The notes under the pieces were generated by a model. That model was not told where the DNA came from. It saw only the letters and a list, made by a program, of their open reading frames with translations, and searched no databases. Positions 24,717-32,874 of a DNA stretch of 64,000 nucleotides are shown here, piece by piece; positions within the stretch are counted from its first letter, which is position 1; each line of letters opens with the position of its first letter. A program made the position numbers and the translations under genes. The stretch is from Hyphomicrobiales bacterium. Lineage in GTDB: Bacteria; Pseudomonadota; Alphaproteobacteria; Rhizobiales; Rhizobiaceae. Location: contig UCIT01000067.1 in NCBI GenBank assembly GCA_900472625.1, positions 1-64,000 on the forward strand, given 5' to 3'.

Positions 24717-25331
24717 ATGATGACCATGAAGCGAAATCTTTTCCTGGCGAGTGCGATGGTTCTGGCGACAGCAGGACTTGCCCGCGCGGAAATGGCCGCA
24801 ACGGCCATCAACGACATGACCGTTCACGCCGGACCCGGCGATCAGTATCCTGCCGTTGGCGTTGCAACGCGCGGATCCGAAACCATTCTGGACGGCTGCG
24901 TGGCCGGCAGCCAGTGGTGCCGTGTTGACGTCAATGGCATGCGCGGCTGGGTCTATGCCCAGTATCTGCAGATGGACCAGGACGGCAACCAGGTGATCGT
25001 CGACCAGCATCAGTCCGACCTCGACATTCCCGTCGTGACCTATGAGACAACCGCCGCTACCGGCCCGGCAGACCCGGCACCGGGTGACGAGCTGTTGGGT
25101 CCCGTCGGGTCGGTCGAGGCAATCACGCCCCCTGACACGGTGACCACCTATATTGAGACCAATCCCGGCCAGACCGTCGATATCAACGGCGATGTCGTCG
25201 TCGGCGCACAGGTTCCGGGCACGGTCACCTTCCAGGAAATTCCTGACTACCAGTACCGCTATGCCCGCATCAACGACCGCCCCGTGCTGGTCGATCCGGG
25301 CAGTCGCCGTATCGTCTACGTCTACAACTGA
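24717..25331 (+). CDS. Secreted SH3-domain/DUF1236 protein
   Basis: A 204-residue exported protein. A signal peptide (MKRNLFLASAMVLATAGLARA) precedes a bacterial SH3 domain (about 27-85, INDMTVHAGPGDQYPAVG to GMRGWVYAQYLQ) and a C-terminal DUF1236 segment ending DRPVLVDPGSRRIVYVYN. A Pro/Thr-rich linker joins them. SH3b domains bind cell-wall peptides, so a periplasmic peptidoglycan association is likely; no catalytic site is present. Two methionines (24717, 24726) are possible starts; GAGGAG precedes the first. Confidence 0.85.
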   Translation: MMTMKRNLFLASAMVLATAGLARAEMAATAINDMTVHAGPGDQYPAVGVATRGSETILDGCVAGSQWCRVDVNGMRGWVYAQYLQMDQDGNQVIVDQHQSDLDIPVVTYETTAATGPADPAPGDELLGPVGSVEAITPPDTVTTYIETNPGQTVDINGDVVVGAQVPGTVTFQEIPDYQYRYARINDRPVLVDPGSRRIVYVYN

Positions 25332-25353
25332 TCCATGATGAAGTAGTTGGATG

Positions 25354-25376
25354 GGGCGGCCTCACGGCCGCCCTTC
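25354..25376 (+). terminator. Hairpin after the SH3/DUF1236 gene
   Basis: A perfect 8-bp GC stem, GGGCGGCC with GGCCGCCC, has a 4-base loop, but only TT follows. A probable weak terminator or mRNA 3' end. Confidence 0.5.
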
Positions 25377-25549
25377 GCATGTCTGCCAGCCCGGAAACGT
25401 TGAATTATCACCCGTCGTTGTCACCAGTTCCGCTTCCCGCATCTATATTATAACCTTCTTATATTAAGCTGCTCGCTTATGTCCTGCGTAATTGCGGTAG
25501 GGCCAGCGGGAGTGGTCATGCGTTTGAGGAAGCGCCGAGGAGGAACGAA

Positions 25550-25816
25550 ATGGAAGCTTTGTTACCACTGATGATCCAGATGATATCAGGCGCCCTCGGC
25601 GGCAACATCGCCAGCGGCATGCTGCGGCAGGTCGGGGTCAACGCGATGACGCGCACAGTGGCTGGCGCGCTCGGCGGTATCGGGGGTGGAATGCTGCTGA
25701 CAATGTTCGGCGTCGAAACGCCCATCACCGGGCTGATCGCGGACGGTATCGGCGGCCTCGTCGGCGGCGGTATCCTGGCAACCATCGTCGGCGGTGTTGC
25801 CACAAGGGCCAGATAG
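25550..25816 (+). CDS. Small glycine-rich membrane protein of unknown function
   Basis: An 88-residue, very hydrophobic protein with runs of GxxxG spacing (GALGGIGGGML, DGIGGLVGGGILATIVGGV), which suggests two or three packed helices as in glycine-zipper membrane proteins. AGGAGGAAC lies at good distance before ATG 25550, so translation is credible. I recognise no family function. It stands alone between the DUF1236 gene and the MarR operon, with large gaps on both sides. Confidence 0.7.
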   Translation: MEALLPLMIQMISGALGGNIASGMLRQVGVNAMTRTVAGALGGIGGGMLLTMFGVETPITGLIADGIGGLVGGGILATIVGGVATRAR

Positions 25817-26255
25817 ACCACCCAACCAAGCAACGCGCGCATCCCCTCGCCTACAATATCGCCTGCTGAACAACCATGCATGGGCATCCACCAGTGGAAA
25901 ACGCGCTTGGCGCGAGGGAGTTTGAACAGGTCGGCATGCCGGTACAATCACAGCACAACCAGCCCGTCGAACCGGATTTCTCGCCAAGGCAGTCGAAAGA
26001 CGGCAAAGTCGCTGTGAAATGCGTGCGCTCCCCGCGCCAAACCGGTTGATTGTTGGCGCAAATATGCGTCTTAATCCCCCGGCGGGGGAGTTGCGTGGAG
26101 CCCCGGGGGAGTTCTGCGGCAGCTGGTTGTTCTCAGGGGAAAACACCGGCCTTTCGGCATCGCAGATCTCCAACGTCGTGATGGACATACCAGCGGTTAA
26201 GGCCGCTGAGTTTGCGTCATCGCTATGCATTGGGAATGAGAGAGGATATGCTAAA
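25817..26255 (+). other. Intergenic region before the MarR-response regulator-kinase operon
   Basis: No gene is supported in 439 bases. A perfect GC-rich inverted repeat, TCCCCC-GGC-GGGGGA, lies at 26075-26089, with a second C4G5 tract at about 26101-26110. These may be parts of a leader or protein-binding sites. In-frame open sequence runs from 26019 into the MarR gene but does not look like conserved protein. Confidence 0.45.
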
Positions 26256-26753
26256 TTGGCACGACAAAGCAGTCCGAAATCGGTGAAACCGGAGCCGCTG
26301 ACCAAGCCGCTGGAAAACACCAAGACCATCGACTTCGACATCATCGAGCTGCTGTTCTTCTCGTATCGGGACTTCGTGTCCGACCCCGACGCAATCCTTT
26401 CTGAAAGCGGTTTTGGCCGTGCTCATCACCGGGTGGTACATTTCGTTAACCGAAATCCCGGCATGACCGTTGCCGATCTCCTGGATACGTTGAAGATAAC
26501 CAAGCAGAGTCTCGCAAGAGTGCTCAAACAGCTGATCGATTCGGGGTATATTCAACAGATCGCGGGGCCTGAAGACCGACGCCAGCGCAAGCTCTATCCC
26601 ACGACGACAGGGAGGGAACTGGCGCTCGCTCTGGCGGAGCCGCAATCGCGCCGTATTGAGAGAGCATTCGACGGAGCATCTCCCGAGGTGCGGGAGGGTG
26701 TAAAGGCCTTCCTGAGTGGCATGCAGAACAGACAAAACTCGAAAGCGGACTGA
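26256..26753 (+). CDS. MarR family regulator (LdtR/PetP-like)
   Basis: A 165-residue winged-helix regulator. The core DIIELLFFSYRDFVSDPDAIL is followed by AHHRVVHFVNRNPGMTVADL, then the recognition helix KITKQSLARVLKQLIDSGYI and wing GPEDRRQRKLYPTTTGREL. The sequence and its place directly before an OmpR-type response regulator fit the LdtR (Liberibacter) and PetP (Rhodobacter) group. TTG 26256 is chosen because AGAGGA lies 9 bases upstream and the protein then has family length; upstream in-frame ATGs exist at 26064 and 26181. Its stop abuts the ATG of the next gene. Confidence 0.85.
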   Translation: MARQSSPKSVKPEPLTKPLENTKTIDFDIIELLFFSYRDFVSDPDAILSESGFGRAHHRVVHFVNRNPGMTVADLLDTLKITKQSLARVLKQLIDSGYIQQIAGPEDRRQRKLYPTTTGRELALALAEPQSRRIERAFDGASPEVREGVKAFLSGMQNRQNSKAD

Positions 26754-27455
26754 ATGGCAGCGAAGATAGTGATTTCGGACGATGCGGCACACTTGCTCGT
26801 TGTGGATGACGACACGCGTATTCGCGCGCTGCTCAACCGTTATCTGAGCGAGAACGGTTTCCGCGTGACCGTCGCCGCCGACGGTGCCGAAGCGCGCCGG
26901 AAGCTGGCGGGCCTGGATTTCGATCTCATCATCATGGACGTGATGATGCCCGGCGAGTCCGGTATCGACGTCACCAAGGATCTGCGCATCATCAAGAACG
27001 TGCCGATCATCATGCTGACGGCGCTCGCCGAATCCGACAGCCGCATCGCCGGTCTCGAGGCCGGTGCCGACGACTATCTGCCAAAACCCTTCGACCCGCG
27101 CGAACTGGTTCTCAGGATCAACAACATCCTGCGCCGCAATGCTTCGACGGACGCACCGAAGATCGAACAGGTGATGTTCGGTCCCTACACTTTCTCGCTG
27201 ACCCGCCGCGAACTGAAGAAGGCGGCCGAAATCGTCCGCCTCACCGATCGCGAGCAGGAAATCATGTTGCTGTTCGCCAAGCGCGCCGGCGACACGATCC
27301 CCCGTCATGAGCTGATCGGCAACGACGTCGAGGTCGGCGAACGCACGATCGACGTGCAGATCAACCGCCTGCGCCGCAAAATCGAGGACGATCCGTCAAA
27401 TCCGGTCTGGCTCCAGACGGTTCGTGGTATAGGATATCGTCTGAGCATCGATTGA
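26754..27455 (+). CDS. OmpR family response regulator (CenR/OtpR/PetR-like)
   Basis: A 233-residue two-domain regulator. The receiver has the acidic pocket VVDDD, the phosphoacceptor Asp62 in LIIMDVMMPG, Thr in MLTAL and Lys in YLPKPFD. The C-terminal winged helix ends VGERTIDVQINRLRRKIEDDPSNPVWLQTVRGIGYRL. The MarR gene before and the kinase gene 28 bases after make a three-gene unit like that of CenKR/OtpR cell-envelope systems of alphaproteobacteria. I infer envelope control but cannot assign the orthologue with certainty. ATG follows the MarR stop with no gap. Confidence 0.92.
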   Translation: MAAKIVISDDAAHLLVVDDDTRIRALLNRYLSENGFRVTVAADGAEARRKLAGLDFDLIIMDVMMPGESGIDVTKDLRIIKNVPIIMLTALAESDSRIAGLEAGADDYLPKPFDPRELVLRINNILRRNASTDAPKIEQVMFGPYTFSLTRRELKKAAEIVRLTDREQEIMLLFAKRAGDTIPRHELIGNDVEVGERTIDVQINRLRRKIEDDPSNPVWLQTVRGIGYRLSID

Positions 27456-27483
27456 GGTTCCAGAAGCGAGACCGGCAACTTAG

Positions 27484-28860
27484 ATGGTGACATTCGACTC
27501 TCTGCGGCGCGAGGACCGCTCGCCGGCCTATGGATGGCGGTGGTTTACCCGTTTGCTGCGCCGCCAGCTTCCGAAGGGTCTCTATGTCCGATCGCTGATC
27601 ATCATCATCTTGCCGATGGTGCTGCTTCAATCGGTCGTTGCCGCCTTGGTGATGGAACGTCACTGGCAGATGGTGACGCAGCGCCTGTCGATGGCCGTCA
27701 CCCGCGACATCGCCGCGGTGATCCAGATGATCGACACCTACCCCCAGGACACCGATTATAGCGGAGTAACGCGGATCGCCCGCGACCAGCTTGGCCTGCA
27801 GATTTCCATCGAACCGGACGGAGAACTGCCGCCACCGCGCATCAAGCCGTTCTTCTCGATCCTCGACGGCATCCTGAGCGACGAGATCCGCGAGCAGATC
27901 AAGCGCCCGTTCTGGATCGACACCGTCGGCGATTCCGATCTTGTCGAGGTCAGGGTGAAGCTCGACAACAAGATCCTGCGGGTGCTGACCAAGCGCAGCC
28001 AAGCCTACGCCTCCAACACCCACATCTTTATCGTCTGGATGGTCGGTGCGTCGCTGGTGCTGATCACCATCTCCATTCTCTTCCTGAGAGGCCAGATCCG
28101 TCCGATCCAGAAACTGGCCGCCGCCGCCGAAAGCTTCGGCAAGGGCCAGAAGGCGGAAAACTTCCATCCGCGCGGTGCCGACGAAGTCCGCCGTGCCGGC
28201 CTTGCCTTCATCCTCATGCGCGAACGCATCGAGCGGCAGATGGAGCAACGAACGGCAATGCTGACGGGCGTCAGCCACGACCTGCGCACCATCCTGACGC
28301 GCTTCAAGCTGCAACTGGCACTGGCCGGCGACAATCCGGACCTGCAGGGCATGAGCGACGACGTCAACGACATGCAGTCGATGCTCGAGGCCTACATGGC
28401 CTTCGCCCGCAGCGAGGTCGAGGAGGACGTCGGCGAGTTGAAGCTCAGCGAGCTTTTGGCCAAGATCGAACCGGACTTCACCTTGCATGGCAAGACGGTG
28501 ACTTACACGATCGAGGGCGACGACGACATCTCGGTCAGGCCGAACGCCTTCACCCGGTTGGTCACCAACCTCGCCTCCAATGCACGACGCTACGCGAATA
28601 CGCTCACCATCGACGCCAAGCACAACGCCAAATGGCTCACCGTCACCTTCGACGACGACGGACCCGGCATACCCGAAAAGAACCGCGAAGACGTGTTCAA
28701 ACCGTTCTTCCGACTCGACGAAGCGCGAAACCTCGACGCGTCAGGCACCGGGCTCGGCCTCGCCATCGCCCGCGACATCGCCCGCAGCCACGGCGGCAAC
28801 GTCACGCTCGGCGACAGCCCGCTGGGTGGCTTGCGCGCGGTCATCCGCATTCCGGCGTGA
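27484..28860 (+). CDS. Sensor histidine kinase, partner of the OmpR-type regulator
   Basis: A 458-residue inner-membrane kinase. Helix 1 (SLIIIILPMVLLQSVVAALVM, about 38-58), a periplasmic sensor of about 125 residues, helix 2 (IFIVWMVGASLVLITISILFL), a HAMP segment, then the dimerisation domain with His265 in GVSHDLRTILTRF. The ATPase domain shows NLASNARRYA (N box), DDDGPGIP (G1) and GTGLGLAIAR (G2), so it is catalytically complete. It lies 28 bases after the response-regulator gene and should phosphorylate Asp62 of that protein. Confidence 0.93.
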   Translation: MVTFDSLRREDRSPAYGWRWFTRLLRRQLPKGLYVRSLIIIILPMVLLQSVVAALVMERHWQMVTQRLSMAVTRDIAAVIQMIDTYPQDTDYSGVTRIARDQLGLQISIEPDGELPPPRIKPFFSILDGILSDEIREQIKRPFWIDTVGDSDLVEVRVKLDNKILRVLTKRSQAYASNTHIFIVWMVGASLVLITISILFLRGQIRPIQKLAAAAESFGKGQKAENFHPRGADEVRRAGLAFILMRERIERQMEQRTAMLTGVSHDLRTILTRFKLQLALAGDNPDLQGMSDDVNDMQSMLEAYMAFARSEVEEDVGELKLSELLAKIEPDFTLHGKTVTYTIEGDDDISVRPNAFTRLVTNLASNARRYANTLTIDAKHNAKWLTVTFDDDGPGIPEKNREDVFKPFFRLDEARNLDASGTGLGLAIARDIARSHGGNVTLGDSPLGGLRAVIRIPA

Positions 28861-28867
28861 GAGTGGC

Positions 28868-29449
28868 GTGAGCATCGACATCACAGATATGGTGTGGCTC
28901 AACCCACCGCCATCAGCCGAAATAAGGGATGGCGCGCTGCATCTGCGCTCCGCCGAGAAGACCGATTTCTGGCAAGGCACCTATTACGGCTTTCACCGCG
29001 ACGACGGCCATTTCCTGCACGTCGCCCGCAGCGGAGATTTTACCGCCGAGGCGACCTTTTCCGCACGCTACGAAGCGCTCTACGATCAGGCCGGCATCAT
29101 GCTACGCGCCGACGCGACCCATTGGATGAAATGCGGGATCGAATATACCGACGGCGCCAGGCATTTCAGCGTCGTCGTCACCAATGGCAACTCCGACTGG
29201 TCGGCATTCCGCATCAATCATGATTTCGAGTTGATGTCGGTGCGCGTGACGCGCAATGGCGATGCGCTGTTCATCCAGTACCGCACGGACCGGATGGCAG
29301 ACTGGCGCATGGCCCGCCTCGCCTGGTTCGACCCGGCCTTGACCGAGATCAGCGTCGGCCCTGTCTTCTGCTCACCGCAGCGCGGCGGCTTCGAAGCCGT
29401 CTTCCATGACTTCAGCGTCACGGACCCACTGTCCCGCGACATCCACTGA
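28868..29449 (+). CDS. DUF1349 (concanavalin-like) domain protein
   Basis: A 193-residue protein of the DUF1349 family, a beta-sandwich related to carbohydrate-binding folds; recognisable parts are FWQGTYYGFHRDDGHFLHV, YEALYDQAGIMLRADATHWMKCGIEY and NSDWSAFRI. No signal peptide is seen, so it is probably cytoplasmic. The best start is GTG 28868, 7 bases after the kinase stop, or ATG 28889. Tight linkage suggests cotranscription with the two-component system, but a functional link is unproven. It ends back to back with csaA on the other strand. Confidence 0.82.
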   Translation: MSIDITDMVWLNPPPSAEIRDGALHLRSAEKTDFWQGTYYGFHRDDGHFLHVARSGDFTAEATFSARYEALYDQAGIMLRADATHWMKCGIEYTDGARHFSVVVTNGNSDWSAFRINHDFELMSVRVTRNGDALFIQYRTDRMADWRMARLAWFDPALTEISVGPVFCSPQRGGFEAVFHDFSVTDPLSRDIH

Positions 29450-29791
29450 TCACATGATTTTCTTGCCGTTTGGCACGGCCCGCTCGGGTGCCGCCAGCAC
29501 GATCGCGCCGGCTTCATCCTCGAAGCCCAGCGTCAGCACTTCGGAACGCACCGGCCCGATCTGGCGCGGCGGAAAGTTGACGACGGCAAGCACCTGGCGT
29601 CCCACGAGCTCATCGAGCGTGTAGTGCACGGTGATTTGCGCCGAGGACTTCTTGACGCCGATCTCATCACCGAAATCGATCAACAGCTTGTAGGCCGGCT
29701 TGCGTGCTTCGGGAAACAGGCTGGCTTCGACGATGGTACCGACACGAATGTCGACGCGCTCAAAATCGCTATAGGTAATCTCATCAGTCAT
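29450..29791 (-). CDS. csaA: CsaA tRNA-binding-domain chaperone
   Basis: A 113-residue protein that is a single EMAP/tRNA-binding OB domain: FERVDIRVGTIVEASLFPEARKPAYKLLIDFG, the SSAQIT strand and VVNFPPRQIGPVRSEVLTLGF. It matches CsaA, which forms dimers, binds tRNA or unfolded proteins and has been linked to export. The gene lies 14 bases after proC on the same strand and shares the csaA-proC-YbjN order as an apparent operon. Confidence 0.93.
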   Translation of the reverse strand: MTDEITYSDFERVDIRVGTIVEASLFPEARKPAYKLLIDFGDEIGVKKSSAQITVHYTLDELVGRQVLAVVNFPPRQIGPVRSEVLTLGFEDEAGAIVLAAPERAVPNGKKIM

Positions 29792-29805
29792 GAAATATCA
29801 GCCTT

Positions 29806-30630
29806 TTAACCTGCAAGCTCCTGCGCCCGCTTGCGTGCCGCGGCGAGTGCCGCGTCGAACAGCGGCTGCATGGCATCTTCAGCCATCAGCACCGAAAGCG
29901 CCGCTGCTGTCGTACCGCCCGGCGACGTCACGTTTTGACGTAGCCGCGAGGCGTCGTCGGGGGACTGGTGCAACAGTTCACCAGCCCCCGCGACAGTTTC
30001 CCGTGCAAGACGCATGGCGAGGTCCGCCCGCAAGCCAAGTTTCCGGCCTGCTTCTGCCATGCACTCCACGAGATAGAACACATACGCAGGACCACTGCCG
30101 GAAAGGGCAGTCACGGCATCGATATCGGATTCTTCCGGTACCCACTCGACAGGACCGGAGACCTGCAACAGCGAATGGACGACGTCGCGCTGGACGTCCG
30201 AAACGCGGGCATTGGCAAAGGCGCCGGTAATGCCACGGCCGACCATGGCAGGCGTGTTCGGCATGGCGCGAACCATAGCCGCTTCGCCGAGATGCGCTTC
30301 GAGAAAACCAAGCGTCTTGCCGGCCGCGACCGAAACGACGACGGTCTCGTCGCCGACGGCGCTCGTCACCAGCGGCAGAACCGTCTCCATCACCTGTGGC
30401 TTCACCGCCAGAAACAGGACGCCGGCCTTGAGATCGGCAGGCACAGCGGTCACATGTCTCGCGCCCGCCTCACTGATGGTCGCCATCATCTGCGCCGAAG
30501 GGCCAGGATCGACAACCACGACAGACGCACCGGGAACCCCGTTCTTCAGCCAGCCGGAGAGCATCGCGCCCCCCATGTTGCCGGCGCCGACGAGAACGAT
30601 CGGACCCGAGGACGAGAGACCGGACGACAT
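29806..30630 (-). CDS. proC: Pyrroline-5-carboxylate reductase ProC
   Basis: A 274-residue enzyme that makes proline by NAD(P)H reduction of 1-pyrroline-5-carboxylate. The N-terminal Rossmann motif VGAGNMGGAMLSGWL and the C-terminal family signature GSGPAYVFYLVECMAEAGRKLGL with SPGGTTAAALSVL are present. ATG 30630 lies 1 base from the stop of the YbjN gene upstream, so the two are coupled; the open frame continues upstream but overlaps that gene. Confidence 0.95.
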   Translation of the reverse strand: MSSGLSSSGPIVLVGAGNMGGAMLSGWLKNGVPGASVVVVDPGPSAQMMATISEAGARHVTAVPADLKAGVLFLAVKPQVMETVLPLVTSAVGDETVVVSVAAGKTLGFLEAHLGEAAMVRAMPNTPAMVGRGITGAFANARVSDVQRDVVHSLLQVSGPVEWVPEESDIDAVTALSGSGPAYVFYLVECMAEAGRKLGLRADLAMRLARETVAGAGELLHQSPDDASRLRQNVTSPGGTTAAALSVLMAEDAMQPLFDAALAAARKRAQELAG

Positions 30631-30631
30631 A

Positions 30632-31132
30632 TCAGGCCTCACCCACGGTTTCGAACAGAACCACTTCCATGGCGCGGTTGGCTTCCATGCCGGACCAGAT
30701 GACGAACTGGAATGCCTGATAATAGGCCTCGCAGGTATCGAGCGCGCTGGCGAGCAGCACCTCGACCTGCCGGTTGGTCGGCTCGGCGCCACCGGCCAGA
30801 AGCAGCGACTGCCGGAAGATGATCACATCCTCCTGGCGCCACACGTCGAAGTGGCCCATCAGCACCTGACCGTTGATCGCGGCCAAAAGCTTGGTGACCT
30901 CGTTCATTCTGAGTTCCGGCACCTTGATGTCGAAGGCGCAGCCAAGATGCAGCGCCTCGAATTCTTCCATCCAGGAAAAGGAGACGTGATAATCCGTCCA
31001 CTTGCCCTCGACCGTCATTGCGATTTCGTCATCGCCCGACCGCTCGAAAGCCCAGTCGTTGTTGGCGGCGACGTACTCGATCATATCGACCGGGTTCGAC
31101 TGACGCTCGACTTCCAATTCCATGAGGCTCAT
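30632..31132 (-). CDS. YbjN domain protein
   Basis: A 166-residue cytoplasmic protein with the YbjN fold (DMIEYVAANNDWAFERSGDDEIAMTVEG at the start, LLASALDTCEAYYQAFQFVIWSG near the end). The fold resembles type III secretion chaperones. In E. coli YbjN affects motility and stress tolerance, but in rhizobia its role is unknown. ATG 31132 follows AAGG by a good distance; the alternative is the next methionine at 31123. First gene of a YbjN-proC-csaA operon. Confidence 0.9.
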   Translation of the reverse strand: MSLMELEVERQSNPVDMIEYVAANNDWAFERSGDDEIAMTVEGKWTDYHVSFSWMEEFEALHLGCAFDIKVPELRMNEVTKLLAAINGQVLMGHFDVWRQEDVIIFRQSLLLAGGAEPTNRQVEVLLASALDTCEAYYQAFQFVIWSGMEANRAMEVVLFETVGEA

Positions 31133-31523
31133 GCAGCACCTTCTTGACCGGAGTGAATGCGTAACGACTTCGTCCAACGAGACACAAGCGAACACACACA
31201 GCTACCCGGAAACCACCAACCCAGATGATCGTTGAACCGCTACCAGACTTACGCAGTGAACCTGCCTGGAGCTTACCAACTGCTCGAATCATCATTTAAA
31301 ATCAGTGTATAACGCACCCGGTGGTGTGCCAGCCCCCTGAGGACCGATTTCGGGAACGCCACTGTGGAAAGGTGTTGGCAATCAGATTCAGAAGGAGGGT
31401 TTAAACGACTCTGCCCATTGGCTTTTTTGGCAGTGTCCACAGGTGGATAACCCCACCCGGTTTTTTGGCCGTAGCCGCGGTGTGTCTCTTAAAGGCCACA
31501 CCGCAGTCTGTCCCGGAATGGGA
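31133..31523 (+). other. Intergenic region between the YbjN and UbiK-like genes
   Basis: No gene is supported in 391 bases. A perfect 8-bp hairpin, GCGGTGTG/CACACCGC, lies at 31477-31504, next to the 3' end of the UbiK-like gene but without a T tract on either strand. Two sequences at 31434-31450 resemble DnaA boxes only loosely. The promoter of the YbjN operon should be near the left... right boundary of the YbjN gene, at about 31150-31320. Confidence 0.4.
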
Positions 31524-31808
31524 TTACTTGCCCTTGGCGCCGGCCTTGAGCTCTGCCTTGGCTTCAAGCTTTGCCTCCAGCGCCGCAATGCGCGCCAGAA
31601 GTGCATCATTCTCATCGCGTGCCTTGATCGCCATTTCGCGAACGACCTCGAATTCCTCGCGCTTGACGATGTCCATGCTGTTCAGCCAACGCTCGGCCTG
31701 CGCACTGAACATCGTTTCGACTTCCTTGCGCACGCCCTGGGCGGCGCCCGCGGCATCGGTCATCAGCTTGGCGAACTCGTCCATGATGCGGTTTGCTCCT
31801 GTCGTCAT
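31524..31808 (-). CDS. ubiK: UbiK/BMFP family accessory factor
   Basis: A 94-residue protein with an amphipathic N-terminal helix (IMDEFAKLMTDAAGAAQGVRKEV) and a C-terminal coiled coil (EFEVVREMAIKARDENDALLARIAALEAKLEA), the layout of the BMFP/DUF526 family. E. coli UbiK of this family helps ubiquinone synthesis by binding UbiJ; Brucella BMFP fuses membranes in vitro. Which role applies here is unknown, so the symbol is tentative. It is a single gene, divergent from lgt. Confidence 0.8.
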   Translation of the reverse strand: MTTGANRIMDEFAKLMTDAAGAAQGVRKEVETMFSAQAERWLNSMDIVKREEFEVVREMAIKARDENDALLARIAALEAKLEAKAELKAGAKGK

Positions 31809-32001
31809 GGCGGTTTACTCCCTTTGAAAGAATGGCTTGCGGCCTCTGCCGGCCCTGAAGAATGAGGTAGGGCTTCGCTGTTAAGGATGCAAGCGCTTTG
31901 CACTGGATAAGCCGTCGCACCTATCTCGCATCACTAACAATCAACTTGACCGTCTGGTATGGCAGGGCCATCTTCCGCCCACATCAACGGATGGGACCAC
32001 C

Positions 32002-32850
32002 TTGCCGACAGCTGCCGACCTCATGGCCATCATGCCTTTCCCCAATATCGACCCGATCGCCTTTGCCATCGGGCCGGTGGCCATTCACTGGTACGGCCTG
32101 GCCTATGTCGCCGGCATCATGCTCGGCTGGTATTACGCCCGCGTGCTGGCCGGTAACGACAAGTTATGGCCCGGCAATGTCTCGCCGATCACCAGGACGC
32201 AGCTCGACGACTTTGTCGTCTGGGTGGCGCTCGGTGTCGTTCTCGGCGGCCGCATCGGCTACATCCTCTTCTACGACATGCCGGCGATCATCGAGAGCCC
32301 GATCCGCGCCATCCAGATCTGGAACGGCGGCATGTCCTTCCATGGCGGCCTGACCGGCACCACGATCGCCATGATCATCTTCGCCAAACGCAACAAGATC
32401 CCGCTTTGGAACCTGTTCGACATCGTCTCCGCCGTGGTTCCGATCGGGCTGTTCTTCGGCCGCATCGCCAACTTCATCAACGGCGAGCTCTGGGGTCGAC
32501 TGGCCGATGTGCCGTGGGCGGTTGTGTTTCCCACCGGCGGCCCGTTCTCTCGCCATCCGAGCCAACTCTATGAAGCCGGCCTCGAAGGCATCGTTCTCGT
32601 GCTGGTGCTGGCCGCCCTCATCTATGGCATGCGCGCCCTGAAGACGCCTGGCTTCGTCACCGGCGTGTTCGTCTGCGGCTACGCGCTGTCGCGCATCTTC
32701 GTCGAATTCTTCCGTGAACCCGACGCACAGCTCGGCTATCTTCTCGGGACCAGCTGGCTGACGATGGGCATGGTCCTGTCGTCGCCGATGATCCTGCTCG
32801 GTCTCTGGGCCATCATCCGTGCCCGCCGTCAGGCTGCCCTGCAGTCCTGA
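32002..32850 (+). CDS. lgt: Prolipoprotein diacylglyceryl transferase Lgt
   Basis: A 282-residue inner-membrane enzyme with seven helices that moves diacylglycerol from phosphatidylglycerol to the lipobox cysteine. The motif WNGGMSFHGGLTG and the Lgt signature GRIANFINGELWGR are intact, with HPSQLYEA later. The best start is TTG 32002 with GGGA upstream; ATG 32023 would shorten it by seven residues. Its substrates in this window include the lipoproteins at 36147 and 38117. It leads a run with the methyltransferase, pgeF and M24 genes. Confidence 0.95.
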   Translation: MPTAADLMAIMPFPNIDPIAFAIGPVAIHWYGLAYVAGIMLGWYYARVLAGNDKLWPGNVSPITRTQLDDFVVWVALGVVLGGRIGYILFYDMPAIIESPIRAIQIWNGGMSFHGGLTGTTIAMIIFAKRNKIPLWNLFDIVSAVVPIGLFFGRIANFINGELWGRLADVPWAVVFPTGGPFSRHPSQLYEAGLEGIVLVLVLAALIYGMRALKTPGFVTGVFVCGYALSRIFVEFFREPDAQLGYLLGTSWLTMGMVLSSPMILLGLWAIIRARRQAALQS

Positions 32851-32874
32851 TCGCGGCCATTGGAGGAGGAGAAC

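Noticed and set aside
31434..31450. DnaA-box-like sequences (TGTCCACA and GGTGGATAA)
   Set aside because: Each differs from TTATCCACA by one or two bases and there is no cluster or AT-rich unwinding region, so an origin is not supported.
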